Source: Zeugodacus cucurbitae
Lineage: Eukaryota; Arthropoda; Insecta; Diptera; Tephritidae
NCBI RefSeq assembly: GCF_028554725.1
Contig: NC_071669.1
Location: forward strand, 59,081,001 to 59,145,000
DNA length: 64,000 nucleotides
Direction of reading: 5' to 3'
The position numbers were made by a program, and so were the translations under genes. A model generated the notes under the pieces. It did no database searches and was not told the DNA's origin. It worked only from the letters and a program-made list of their open reading frames with translations. Below, in pieces: positions 48,650 to 60,629 of this stretch. How positions within the stretch are numbered: the first letter of the stretch is position 1; each line of letters begins with the position of its first letter.

Positions 48650-51416
48650 CACCCCTCTGGGAGTGTTCAGCGGCATCCAGTATCTAGAGGCCTTATGACT
48701 ACCACCAACACGCTTCCCAACTACTTCAAGTAGATGGTCGTTGGGAATTAAAGTGGTTCATTATAGTAAGAAAACAATAACCTGTATGTTATCCCAACAA
48801 CAAACCACTAAAAGTAAACTCATGTAATTGGATGCTCATTTCTAAAACTTTTTCAAAATCGAGGTTATGTGAGTTGAGTTGCATAGTTACCTAATAGTAT
48901 AGGCTACGAAACATCTTATTAAAGCTTATCAAGAACTATTTTCGAAATTCGGTTATCCATTTTTTATCCTAAAAAAGTAGTGTTTCTTTCAAGAAATCAA
49001 GTTAACTTACATATGCCGGTACTTTGCTAATAGCCTTAAATCACTATTAGAACTTAATGAGTCTATTAGTAACATCATAAGACTGTCAGAATATTGATTT
49101 CTTGGAATGTTAGTGTCAAACAGTATCCTATACGAGTATATTATGTACCTACTATATAAATACGAAACATATCTTAATAACCGTAAAGTAATTTCAAAAT
49201 AATGCTACTATATTCTAAATAATATGAAATAATAAATATTTATACAAATTGACTTGATAGTATAATTTAATTGTTCAAAGGTGTTGGCAGAACACTCCCA
49301 TAGCTGCGAGTGGTAACGAATTTTTATTATAGAGGTATTAAAATTATGTGTTAGCTGACGTTTAATTGAATTTAATACATTTCCCAATACAATTAAATGC
49401 AATGTTTTGTAATCTCTTACAAGAATTAGTGATGCTGTAAGTCGTGCGAAATATATCAGAGACGCTCGAATCGTGCCTGAAATCGTTGGTTACTGAAAAG
49501 ATTATGATCAAGATAAACTAGAGAGGTAAATACATGGATATACAAATTAAAAAATGTAAAAAGTAAATTTTAAAATATTTTTTTTTTTTGGAAAGTCAGT
49601 GGGTTTATCAATATTGGTTTTATGAAATCTTTTTGAAATTCAAAAATTTTTAAAACAAATTACAAAAGTTATTGCCACATTTTTCATTGAATTTTGACCG
49701 CCTGTATCGCTGAGCTTCCGTTCAAATATGTTTAAATTCTGACAGTCTGATCTAAAGTATGGTTTATATTGTACAACTTGACCTTGTCCACGCTTTGTTT
49801 AATATTGCTGAGTGATTAATTATTATTTATTGCAAATATTATTGTATTTCTTGTTAATATATTTTAATATATACATGTATATACTCTTAATAGATAACAA
49901 ATTGATTTGTCACCAAGCAAGCGCGCTTTATTTAATCAATTAGTTCAACTTGCTACTAAAGGCAAACATTCCACACCCATTTGCTAACGAATTACACAAA
50001 AAAATAAATAAAAATAAAAAAATTAAAAATAAAGTCTTTCGAATATACTCGTGCTGTGCCACGAATTGAGCCATTTTGCATGGGAGTATAAAAAGCGCTA
50101 TATAAATATATATCTTTTAGTTCCAACCAACCATTTGTGCGTCAATATTCTTTGTTTACTCATATCTATGAATACTCGCATTTACATATTCATATTCATA
50201 TTCACAAACATCTGCGTGTTATCCTTGCGTGTAGTAGTAGTGGTGTTCCGCTTCACACACACATGCCTACATTATTTGCTTGACGCCCTCAATTTTCTTT
50301 ATTCACCTTTCTCCACGCTTACTACTCTACTTTTTGCGCGTTACGAGCACACACTTCATAATTTATTGATGGCAAGCACTTTCAATGGCTGCAGGCAGAC
50401 AGCATGCATGAGCACGTTGCAACTCACCTACGTATATACTCGAACATATGAATTTATATGCTAGTTGCAACGGAAAATGGTCGGAAAATTCATTTATATT
50501 TATATTTATACAGTGACTCTTGAAAGAGATCGCGATTGAGATTTATAATATTTGAATAACTTAAAATTTAATAAACGAAACTCCTTGCAGAATGACTTGG
50601 TCCATATGGATATCGGGTTTTCGAAATGTGATCTAGAGAGTTAAATACTTACCAGGGATGATTTGGAAGTCGTTGAAATGTTAAGCTGTAGCCTATTTTT
50701 AGGCGCTGCTGACATTTTTGTAAGCTGTCTTCAATTCGTCAAACTTTAGAGAGTAGCGAATCGATGAAACTTTAGCAGTTGTCAGCAACATTTCATTCTT
50801 TGTTGAAGAAATGATCTTTTTCTACCCAAAAACAGTTTTATAGCCCCTTGATTTTCAGTAGCCTCAATGCCATATACCTATTTTCAAATCTTAAACTTTT
50901 ACGAGACCTATTTAAATAACATCCTCTTTCAATTCTTTGAGTTACTGTAACCTATAACAAAATGCATGCATATGCTTTAGCCAAGCGGCTCACTATCCAA
51001 CGCTATATGGTAGAAAGTGAAGGTTTGTGGGCTGTTGGCGTGGTATTTCGCCTTGAAATGATTGAAATGTTGCAGCTTAATGGACAAAGTAAGCTCTCAA
51101 TGGGATAAATTCATAAAATGGATATAGGCATATGAGTTTACGCCGTAAGTACTGTAAAGGGCAACTAGAAGTGTTGTTGGCGGATTATTCACTTTGAAAA
51201 TTGAAAGTAGAGAGTGTGCGTAAAAGCCTAGGTAAATAACGTTACTTTGCAATTATGCAATGTGTTTAAATAGAGAATGAAGGCAGATATTTTGCATTTT
51301 AAAGGGTTTATTTATTATTTTACTAAATATTTTTATTTTAAATGATATATAGACTATTTACTGAGTAGTTTAAGAAATATGTAAAATAAGGATTGTTTTT
51401 CGTTATTAATGCAAGT
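48650..51416. other. No supported gene
   Basis: AT-rich. The 137-codon plus ORF at 50051-50464 is the longest open frame here, but its composition (Leu/Phe/Ile/Tyr-rich, reflecting T-rich DNA) and lack of a domain argue against a gene. Confidence 0.4.
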
Positions 51417-51460
51417 ACGAGGTGTGTTCAAAAAATAACGGGAATTTTCGTTTTTTGAAA
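51417..51460 (+). repeat. mariner-type terminal repeat remnant
   Basis: ACGAGGTGTGTTCAAAAAAT followed by AACGGGAATTTTCG resembles the terminal inverted repeat plus subterminal sequence of mariner elements. No opposite end or transposase is nearby. Confidence 0.45.
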
Positions 51461-51670
51461 AAAATTTAATAATTCTTTTAGCCGTTTCTGTGGTAAATTT
51501 TAATAAAGGATAATGTGAAATATTTTCTATATCTTCGGCCCAGCATTTAGTATTAATTTTAGTGATTTCAGGACTCTGATTAGAAATTATATATTTTATT
51601 GGTTCTAGCTTTCAAATTCGTCAATTTAAAAATTAATATGAGTAAAAATCAAAAAATATGTAGTTATATA

Positions 51671-51758
51671 TTAGGTTGTAAAATATCTCCCCTTATATAA
51701 TACATAGTCACGAAATTCAAAAGACAAAAGGGCGGAAGGGAGATATTTGACAACCTAA
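51671..51758. mobile_element. 88-bp miniature foldback element
   Basis: TTAGGTTGTAAAATATCTCC at the left pairs with the inverse GGGAGATATTTGACAACCTAA at the right, flanked by TA on both sides. Nearly half of its length is terminal repeat. It matches a Tc1/mariner-type miniature element stripped to its ends. Confidence 0.8.
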
Positions 51759-51769
51759 TACTATAGATA

Positions 51770-52110
51770 CAGTGGAACTTCTCTAACTCGAATCACCATA
51801 ATCCACAAGAAACTTCGAGTTAGAGAGACTTCTAGTTATTGAAATTTTCATTAAAACATAAATTTTTCAAAAAGGTATAAAATATAGATTTACTCACAGT
51901 TTTTGTTATTTACTTCGCAGAAAGTTTTATTTAAAAATATTAAAATATGAATTCTGTAATTTTGTTTGTTGCACTTTGCTATTGTTTGGTTCTTGACGTC
52001 TGTATCTCATGGCTTTGTTAGATGGTTTATAGGGTAATACGAGTATATCGAGGAGATCATCGACTTATAGAAAAATATTTGCTTATTAGATATTCCGAGG
52101 CAAGCTTAAA
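51770..52110 (-). mobile_element. pogo/Tigger-like element, copy 3 (inverted, truncated)
   Basis: Begins CAGTGGAACTTCTCTAACTC and follows the right half of the 39659 copy in inverse order (TTGCACTTTGCTATTGTTTG, TTCTTGACGTCTGTATCTCA). The far end is decayed. Confidence 0.75.
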
Positions 52111-52315
52111 GTTGTAACATTAACTGTCTATCCCATTTTCCTGCAAAATTCTAGATTCTAGCCCTACCCATTTCGTCTTCCAGTTCTAGACGAGGTCAAC
52201 CAAAATCGAAATCGAATTCCCTAGATTGTAGATCTTTCAAAAATCAACCTCAAAATAGTACTTCGTCAATAAACAAAATACTGCTCGTATACCTCAAGAT
52301 TACTTCAAATAGAGT

Positions 52316-53007
52316 TTAAGGGGTTAGGGGTAGTCAGAGACACGAATTAGAATTTTCAGAATTTTTTTTTTGCTATTAAATCATGTTATATTACAAAAGT
52401 AATAATATGGAATTATTATACAATGTTTCGACTTAAAGCCACGAAAATTTGAAAAAAAAATTATAATTTTCAAAGTTATAGCTGTTTGTGTTGACTTAGC
52501 TTCAAAAAAAGGTCCTTGCGGTGACAATCCTAAGTCCTTGGAGATTCATCTAAAATCAATCGGATAGAAAAAATTAGTTTTATAAATAAAAATTATTTTT
52601 TTTTAAATGAACAAAATGGCAGCCTTAGAAAATTGTTTTCTAGATTTTCGGAGACAAAATCAAATGGTCTTAAAAAATCGAAATTTTTGAAAAAAGAATC
52701 CTTCGATCAGCCCGAGGATTATTATGTATTCTAAAAACTGTATAACTTTCATTAAAATCTACTGAGCGGTTTTCGAGTTACAGTTGTCACCAGTTCAAAA
52801 ACATAGTTTTGAGATAAAAACATTTAAAGTTGCTCCCGAGCGGTTTGTTGAGCTCGAGCGCTCTTTGCTATTTGTCGAATAATTCGAAAAGTAATTATCG
52901 GACCAACTTCAAATTTTCAGAGGATATTTTTAAGATATTACACTTAACGAAAATGCTAAAAAATAAAAATGATTTTTTGCATATCCTGACTACCCCTAAC
53001 CCCTTAA
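52316..53007 (-). mobile_element. TTAA-bounded miniature element, family A copy 3 (692 bp, inverted)
   Basis: TTAAGGGGTTAGGGGTAGTCA at the left and TGACTACCCCTAACCCCTTAA at the right are perfect inverses of each other. The interior is the inverse of the 27239 copy. This is the best-preserved pair of ends of the family. Confidence 0.9.
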
Positions 53008-54908
53008 ATGGAGGAAATCGTTTATACTTTATATATTATGAATTTTTTTTGTTCTTGAAGTCTTGAAATCACTAATTGAACCACTTTTAGCTTTATACAT
53101 ATAATCTTGTAGATGCAGGTGCAGTATATTCTGGATTGAGATATTAGTGAGCCAAATAGAGAATGGTGCTCATTCAAAAAGTTGTCTAATAACCAAAAAT
53201 ATTGGTCAGCAAAATATCATAAAATGAAAAACCGCTCTTAACAGCGCTGAATTAATACAACTACAACAATACAAATACAATATGACTACCATTTATCTAA
53301 CTGAGTTCTAAGAATAATAAAATTCAGCCATGAATTCATATTTGTACAAATTTATTTGCTGTTTTTTTTTTGAAGCATTTAGAGCCGTTTAAGCTGATTT
53401 TATTTGCTAAATGCCAGCTAATTTATTTGTGTACATACAAGTATTAAGTACAATACAAATAAAATTTATATATTTATACAAATACAATTTGCTTTGCGCC
53501 AGACTGCACCTTAACCGTGTTCTTGCTTGCTTTAGCCAACCAGCTCGACATTGGCCAAATTTTGCAAAACAATTTGCATTTGGCAAATTATCCTGAGTGG
53601 CGCGCCTCAACTGTCAACGGTGCCAAATGTGGCGGCGGTCACTTTTCAAGCTGTCAATATTGATGTTTGAAAATATTGTATGCGCACACAAGGTGCTCAA
53701 AGCGACGAAAATGTGGTCAAATATTACTTAAACATGCGTTTTATTGTTGAAACCTTGACTTGACGCTATGGAATACATATGTACGAGTACTCTGGCAATG
53801 CAGTTGTGTGTTACATTTGTATGTATTTGTGCTGAAGAATAGCTTACAAGGCGTTAAAAATTTGAATTCTAACATTTTTTGAGTTTAAGAACCGAAAACT
53901 TGTTTCAAATTGTGTTTTAATATTTGTTAATAATTTTTTTTTTTAATTTTAAAATTATTTTCAGTCAGCAACATGCGTGCTGAAGCGTATAGATTTCTTA
54001 CAACATGCATGCTTTTTGCTGGTTTTCCGCTATTTACACATGCATGCAACACTGCTGTGTACTTAACCTTTACCTTTGTGGTTGGCAAATGTTATTTACT
54101 TAGCTGCGCTAACAATTGAAGCACTAAAAAGTTCTAAAACAAATGTTTACACACACAAATGTGTTTATGCATATGTATGAGTACAAAAGCAAAGCAAACA
54201 ACATGTTGCGAGTGTGTAAAAAATACAACAATTTGACCACAACCAACAAAGTTGCGAAACAAAAAAAGCTACACTGAAATAGAAATAAACACACACACTC
54301 AAAAAATATAACTGCATATGAATATATGCACCGTTAAGCACTTGTTCGCTGCCAAAGCATAAATTTATAACTCTCTTTGTTGTTATTGTTGTTGTTGTTG
54401 TTGTCGCTTTAAAATGTGTACTTCATTAGCACAATTGCAGTTTTGCCTTCGCGCTCGCTAGCTTTAGCAAGCAAATTAGAATTATAATGCAAAATATACT
54501 ATATATTTGATGCCTTGAAATTTCTCTCACATTTCCGCCTTTGCATCGCCTGCTCCCTCAACTAATTAGCTGCGCCAGAAGTTGTACGAGCAGCTTTGTT
54601 TGTTTAATTTCAAGCGCAAGACTAAACAAATGTGTGTAAAATACGGAATTCGCAGAAGCTTGCAGTTGAAACTGAAAGAGTTTTCTACATAGCGAAGAAT
54701 AAAAAAGAAGAGAAAATAAGAGGAGGGGAGGTGAAGTGGAGAAGCGGTAAAAACGGAAGTTGAAAGCAGCAATCGGTAAGTGTTTATTTAATACGAGATG
54801 AGTTAGATATATACTGACTTTTTTTCTCGTTCAGCAGCTGAACGTACAACTCTGCTTTGCTGCATGTCATTTCTTATGAGATAGCTGTCAAAATTCATCA
54901 AAACTCAT
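53008..54908. other. No supported gene
   Basis: AT-rich with GTT simple sequence at about 54379-54405. ORFs of 60-68 codons only. Confidence 0.4.
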
Positions 54909-56136
54909 TTAAGGCGTTACATGGGTTTCGTCGCGTAAAAAATGTCCTATTTTCAATAGTTTTTTTCTATGTAAAAAATTATTTATTTAATTCAAACTTT
55001 TATCTGTCTTATAGATACATATTTATATCATAATTTCTGAAATTAAAAAAAAAAAACAAGAAAAAACGTTAACTTCGGCTGTACCGAAGCTAATATACCC
55101 TTCACAGGTGCATTTCTTTTAGTAACTATGTGTTTAAGCAAATCTAAAGACGTAAGAAAAAGTAAGTAAAAAATGAAAAGTTTTCCATACAAGTCATTGA
55201 TTCCGATCGTTCAGTTTGTATGACAGCTATATGCTATAGCGAACCGATCTGAACAATTTTTTCGGAGATTAAATTATTTCTATGAGCAATAACTCACACC
55301 AAATTTCGTGAAGATATGTAGTAAAATGCCGAAGTTTTTCATACAAGCCCTTGATTCCGATCGTTCAGTTTGTATGGCAGCTATATGATATAGTGGTCCG
55401 GAATGGGCAGTTCCGACAAATGAGCAGCTTCTTGAAGAGAAAATAACATCCGCGAAATTTCAAAACGATATCTTAAAAACTGAAGGACTAGTTCGTATAT
55501 ATACAGACAGACGGACATGGCTAAATCGACTCAGTTCAACATACTGATCATTTATATATATGCTTTATAGGGTCTCCGACGCTTCTTTCTGGGTGTTACA
55601 AACTTCGTGACAAACTTAATATACCCTGTCTAAGGTATACAAATTAAAACTACTCCATTGTGACCTTATTTCCGGTGACCGCTCGGAAAAAAGGTGCGTC
55701 CGCGTTCTCAGCATAACTCCTGACAGGATTATCCGAAATGAAAAAACAAAAATAAGTGTTTTAGGTAAGACCATAAACTCGTGCTTGAACGAAGGAAAGA
55801 CAAAAAGAGTAAAAATTGGAATTTTGGCAGAAATTTTTTCAAAAAAATAAAAATTTCGGTAAAATTTGCTTGACATTTTTTTTTTAAATAGTTGTAATTG
55901 AAAACAAAATAATATCATTTGTTCAAGCACGTGTAAATTGTATTGGGTAACAATAATACCTGACTTGGAGCATACACCTTCCAAAGTCTGTATCTCCGAA
56001 ACTATTATTCGGATCGACTGAAAATTTACTGAATGACTGAAAATTTAGGATAATATTCTTGAGATGTTGTAAAAATTAATAAGCCAAAATACAAAAAAAA
56101 ATATTTTTGAACCTACGAAACCCAAGTAACCCGATA
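54909..56136. mobile_element. TTAA-started miniature element (family G) interrupted by another repeat
   Basis: Left end TTAAGGCGTTACATGGGTTTC; the right end ACGAAACCCAAGTAACCC is a close inverse. The interior contains a foreign ~580-bp block (55057-55640). Without it the element would be about 650 bp, the size of the other TTAA families. Confidence 0.65.
55057..55640 (+). mobile_element. High-copy dipteran repeat inserted in family G element
   Basis: Starts near GTTAACTTCGGCTGTACCGA with AGCTAATATACCCTTCACAG, includes two copies of GATTCCGATCGTTCAGTTTG with TATGxCAGCTATATGxTATAG, ACAGACAGACGGACATGGC, and ends GGTGTTACAAACTTCGTGAC with AAACTTAATATACCCTGT. From memory this is a very common sequence in tephritid and drosophilid genomes. 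The internal tandem duplication (55196 and 55347) is visible directly. Confidence 0.65.
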
Positions 56137-58329
56137 TATTTGCTAGTTAATTCCCATTTGTGGCATGCATTTTCCTAAAATGCACAATGGATAATTATGA
56201 TAGACTATTTGATGATAGAAATTCGATCGGAGATTTGCTAGTGTCCGCATTGTTCTGAAAGATAGAATAAAAAAAATCTGGTTGACGTTGTTCTGAATAG
56301 GGCCAAACCCTAACTATGTGTATTGTTAGGATGCAACTGTGACTACTATGTCTACCTCGGAGGAATCAATATGTACGAAATATGGAAAATACGAGTACAC
56401 CTTAGACTAAACAGCATCAAACGCCCTCGGTATGGATAAGCTGTGGTTTACTAGATTCCATAATGGAAGACCCCGTTTTGAGATGGCCTGGCGTTGGTAA
56501 GCTACTGTTCTAACACAAAATGCTTGAGATTTAGACTCATTCCAGAACCGTAGAAGAAACAAGAATTCATCACTATTCTAGAGATGTCATAAAGCAGTGA
56601 AAATAAAGTCATTATTTAAGCTAAAAAGAAGGAATTCGCACAAAACAACATCACAGAAGACCGGAAAAACAAAAGAACTTTTGGATACATAATTTACTTA
56701 ATCCGTCCGCATTTATAAAACAATAAGGCTCTCAGTTATCATTGACTTTTTTCAAATTCCAAAGAAGTGTCTTAACGAGATATGGTCAAAGAGTTTTTGA
56801 ACGAAAAAAATGTATTCTGAGGATCTATAATTTAAACCTTATTAAGTGAAAAACAAAACAAATTATTTTTGAACAGTCCGACGTGCGAAGTAGTTGTTTA
56901 TGAAGACCGCCATATAAGTCATAAGGAATAAGAAAGATTACTTAAGGAAAGGACTTACAGTTTTGGCAATAAAAACATTTCTGCCGCAGTAGAAGAGGCC
57001 TTTGTTTGGTTTTTCTTCGGCGAATAAATAGACTCTCTTTATTCGAAAGGTATAGTCGAAAGTACTCTGAACGATCTAGGCTAGAGAACTATTTTGAAAC
57101 ACTATGTAACGATAGCTGTCTTCGATTCGCCATTACTCCACTCGCTATTTTTCTTAAAGCAACAACAAAGTTTGCGAATGTAGTAGCAAGTAGTAGTGCC
57201 AGAGAGTATTTGGCGACCTCATTGAAGTGGTATAACTTTCTACTTCAACAAAAATCGTGTTCAACAAGAAATTAATTGAAATTCGGAGGAATACAATTTT
57301 ATGGTCTTTATGTAAAATATACTTTTATTTCGTTTACGAATACAAAAGTGACATTATTATTACTTAAAAATTCAGCACAATTAACTTTCAACAATTTCCA
57401 TTTCTTCACTGAAATTTTATGTTAAGGTCAAGGCCGTGAGTAAACTGCAATGAAAAGTGAAATATCAAAAAATCGTTGAGAAGCAACGTTCGTTCAGCTC
57501 TTATGTAAATCTTTTTACATCTTTATTATTTTTGAACTGACAACCGAAAGCCATTCAATATTAACAACCTAATACACAGACTGAAACAAAAGCAACAAAA
57601 AGTGAATAACGAACATTCAAGTGAAAAAAGTGGTTTGTGCAAATGCTCGTTAAAAATTTATACATTCACAAGATTTAGCTTAAAGTGGCAAAGCTTAAAA
57701 ATAGCATAACAACAAAACAAAAAAGTTAATGACAGCTGAAAAAAGAAGGAATGTAGGCAAAATGTGTGCGCAAAGAGAATTGCATGGCATAGCGTTGCAA
57801 AAAAATACGCAATAAAAGTGAATTCTAAGTAATGAATGCTAAATTATACGGCGAATGCAATACACAAGCACACCCACACTACGTCGAGTTGCCGGCATAG
57901 CGATGAGCTGAAATAACTATGTAAATATGTATGATGACAAATAACTTTATAATACACTAGCATTATATATGTATAGGGTGGTTTTTTAGAGTTAAGGAAT
58001 TTCTGTGAGGGTGAACTGTTAAACCTGCTGTCAAATTTGACATTTATATTTGATATATTGTGAGAAAACAGCATACGAAGACTTAAAGGTATGTTAAAAG
58101 TCCTTAAAAGTCCCTCTTATATTTCGAGATAGTAAAATATAATGTCAATTGAACATCTAGATCAAATAATTCTAAACAGTTGGTCCACTTTTTGTCGCTT
58201 GTCAAGTCAAGTCAATGGTCTCCGCTGATAAATTCGCTTCGATTGATCAGTTAAAAACATTATTCAAAATATCGGTCGTCGCTAGCTATTACTTTTGACC
58301 ATTCTTTTTAGCAGCATGCGTATTCCGTG
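56137..58329. other. No supported gene
   Basis: ORFs at 57006-57275 and 57844-58074 lack domains. TATAGGGTGGTTTTTTAGAG (57975) resembles an element end but has no partner that I can find. Confidence 0.4.
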
Positions 58330-58537
58330 CAAATGTCGAGAATTCGGCTCAAAAGGTGACATTGTCAGTTGAGAATAAGTTTGGGTTGCAAACAGATCTC
58401 TACAAATATTTTGTTGAGTTAATGTTGACACAAATGTCCAAGATCGATATAAAACGATTTAATCGATTTAATCGACCAGTGCTTGACCCTAGAGACATCT
58501 ATTGGAAAACGGCGGAAGCAAAGTTGTAAACCAATTT
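58330..58537 (-). mobile_element. Family F copy 2 (truncated, inverted)
   Basis: Carries the inverse of the left half of the 9793-10152 element: GAGAATAAGTTTGGGTTGCA, CAGATCTCTACAAATATTTT, CGACCAGTGCTTGACCCTAG and the TIR ACGGCGGAAGCAAAGTTGTA. Confidence 0.8.
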
Positions 58538-60339
58538 ATTGGCTCCATAAGGTCAGAAATGCTGGAAAAAGTGGTCTAAATTTGGATTCTACGGAGAAGA
58601 TGGTCTTCTGAAAATGTAGGTAAATTTAAAATATTTCGTTTAATTCAGTTTTTCCAAATTTTATTTAAAATAAAAGTCATACGACTCTAAAAATATACCC
58701 TCTATATATCCATATATATAACTGAAGTTCACAAAGTAGAACTTTCCCAACTACATAACTGTAAATACACTCATAGTCAACGCTTTCAAGTGGCTAGTGC
58801 CTTGCACTCAATTCCCGTTCCAGGTTCACTCTGTCGCTACTCGAGCTCCTCAAGTATTTCGAAAATTCGCAAAATAACTGTAGTGTGGCAACTTTTAGCA
58901 TGCCGTTAGTTGAGAGTATGTGTGTGAGAGTGCAAGTGATGCAAATTAAAATAAAAAACGAAAAATCAACAACAACAAAATTATTTTAAAAGCGTGGCAA
59001 CTTTTCAGCGCTCAAATGAAACAAAATCAACGCTAAAAAAATAAGAAGAAGAGCGCACATACAACAACAACAAATCGTAAGCAATACTTAACGGTGTTGT
59101 ATGAATAAATAAACAGCGACTAAGATATTCAAATGATTTTTGTTATTGAACTTTTTGACTGCTTGACAGTGACTGCAAGCTGATTGACGGCAAGCATGCA
59201 GAATCACTTAGAGACATTTGAAATCCGATGCTGCGCTGCAACTGAAGTGGCTGCATGTCAAACTGCGTTGCACTTGAATCGCTACAAATGCAAATTCCGC
59301 AAAAGTTTCGTATGCAGAAGTGGCTTTCACTTGCAGTTTTGCAAAAATGTTATAAATAAGTGAGAGTGGAGTGGGTTTTGCTTTTCTCGTGTATTTTTTT
59401 GTTTTATTTTATTTATTTTATTTTTTTTTTTTTAAGTTCAGAGAGCTTCTAGGTCGAGTTTAATAAATTAATTTTCAAATTTTAAAAACATATTAAACTA
59501 CATGTAAATATTTCAAATTGCTTGTCTGCAAAAGCGTGAAGTAGATTAGCATATTATTTGAATGTTACTCATACGCCATGCCGGCCCACAAGTTAAAACT
59601 GATATAAATGGAAAGTGAGCAGTTTAAGAAACTATTTGGCATTACTTAATTTCTGAATTCATTTCAGCATGATATTTTGAACAAATTTATAAAATTTTAT
59701 TTAATTTTGTAGCTTTAGTAGGAAATTTCCACATCATGAGTAATAGTTTAGTAAATTATTTAGTATATGAGCAATTAATTTATAGATTCGTAAAAATCTT
59801 AAGAAATATTATATATTTTTTGTTATTATGACTAAAGTCATTTGTAAATAATAAATAAAATAAAATATATCATAAATCATTTAATAAGAAATATAGCAGC
59901 AAATTTTCGGAACTACAAAAATGCTTTCCAAGAACGATTATATGTGAGAACAATTATATGAGGTAATTAAATTCAGAAATTTTGGTTGTATTATACTTTC
60001 AAAAAGTTAGATAAATTAAAAAATACGATTTTTAACTATTACATTCGGCTTTCTAATGGTTTCAGGCAATAACGGCTTTTTTATAATATATTATGGATTC
60101 GAAATGCATGTATGAATACATAGATGGCGCTATAGCTTTTCTAAGATATTAGGTATATCTGAGTATACATAAGGAGCCATATAAAGTTCTTTGTTTTGAA
60201 TTTTTAAATAATATTGCAACATGTTGCATAAAGTGACTTTTCTATGGGCGATTTAAATAGGCTTCCATCGACTGAAGCCTTGAGAGGTTCATCCCATGCG
60301 ATGAGCTCAAAAAAAAAAAAAAATTATCATAACTTGCTT
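58538..60339. other. No supported gene
   Basis: AT-rich. A fragment of the 2759 repeat (AATGTTACTCATACG) is at about 59560. Confidence 0.4.
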
Positions 60340-60560
60340 ACTTAACATGTCTAGAATACGGTAGTAAAGTGATTTTCAGAAACGCTAAGACGGAGCTGTC
60401 CGAAGCGCTCAGTTGGCAGTTGGAAGCTTGGAACGCGTTTTTCACAAAACGGTGTTATTCAAACATTCCTCTATCGTATCTCAAAAACGGCTTGACCGAA
60501 TGACTTAAAATTTGTAGGGTTCATTGAGCACTTGTAATCGCCATTATTATTTTCAAACGT
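60340..60560. repeat. Fragment related to family D core
   Basis: GGAACGCGTTTTTCACAAAA, CGGTGTTATTCAAA and CTCAAAAACGGCTTGACCGA parallel the core of the element at 33356-34090. No TTAA ends were found. Confidence 0.5.
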
Positions 60561-60629
60561 CTTCCAAAAGTCCAATTTTTGGTATATTTACTTGATCAAA
60601 TAGAGCAGAACTCAACTGACACCTAAGAA

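Noticed and set aside
50051..50464. 137-codon plus-strand ORF
   Set aside because: Composition mirrors T-rich DNA, with no recognisable domain, splice sites or promoter.
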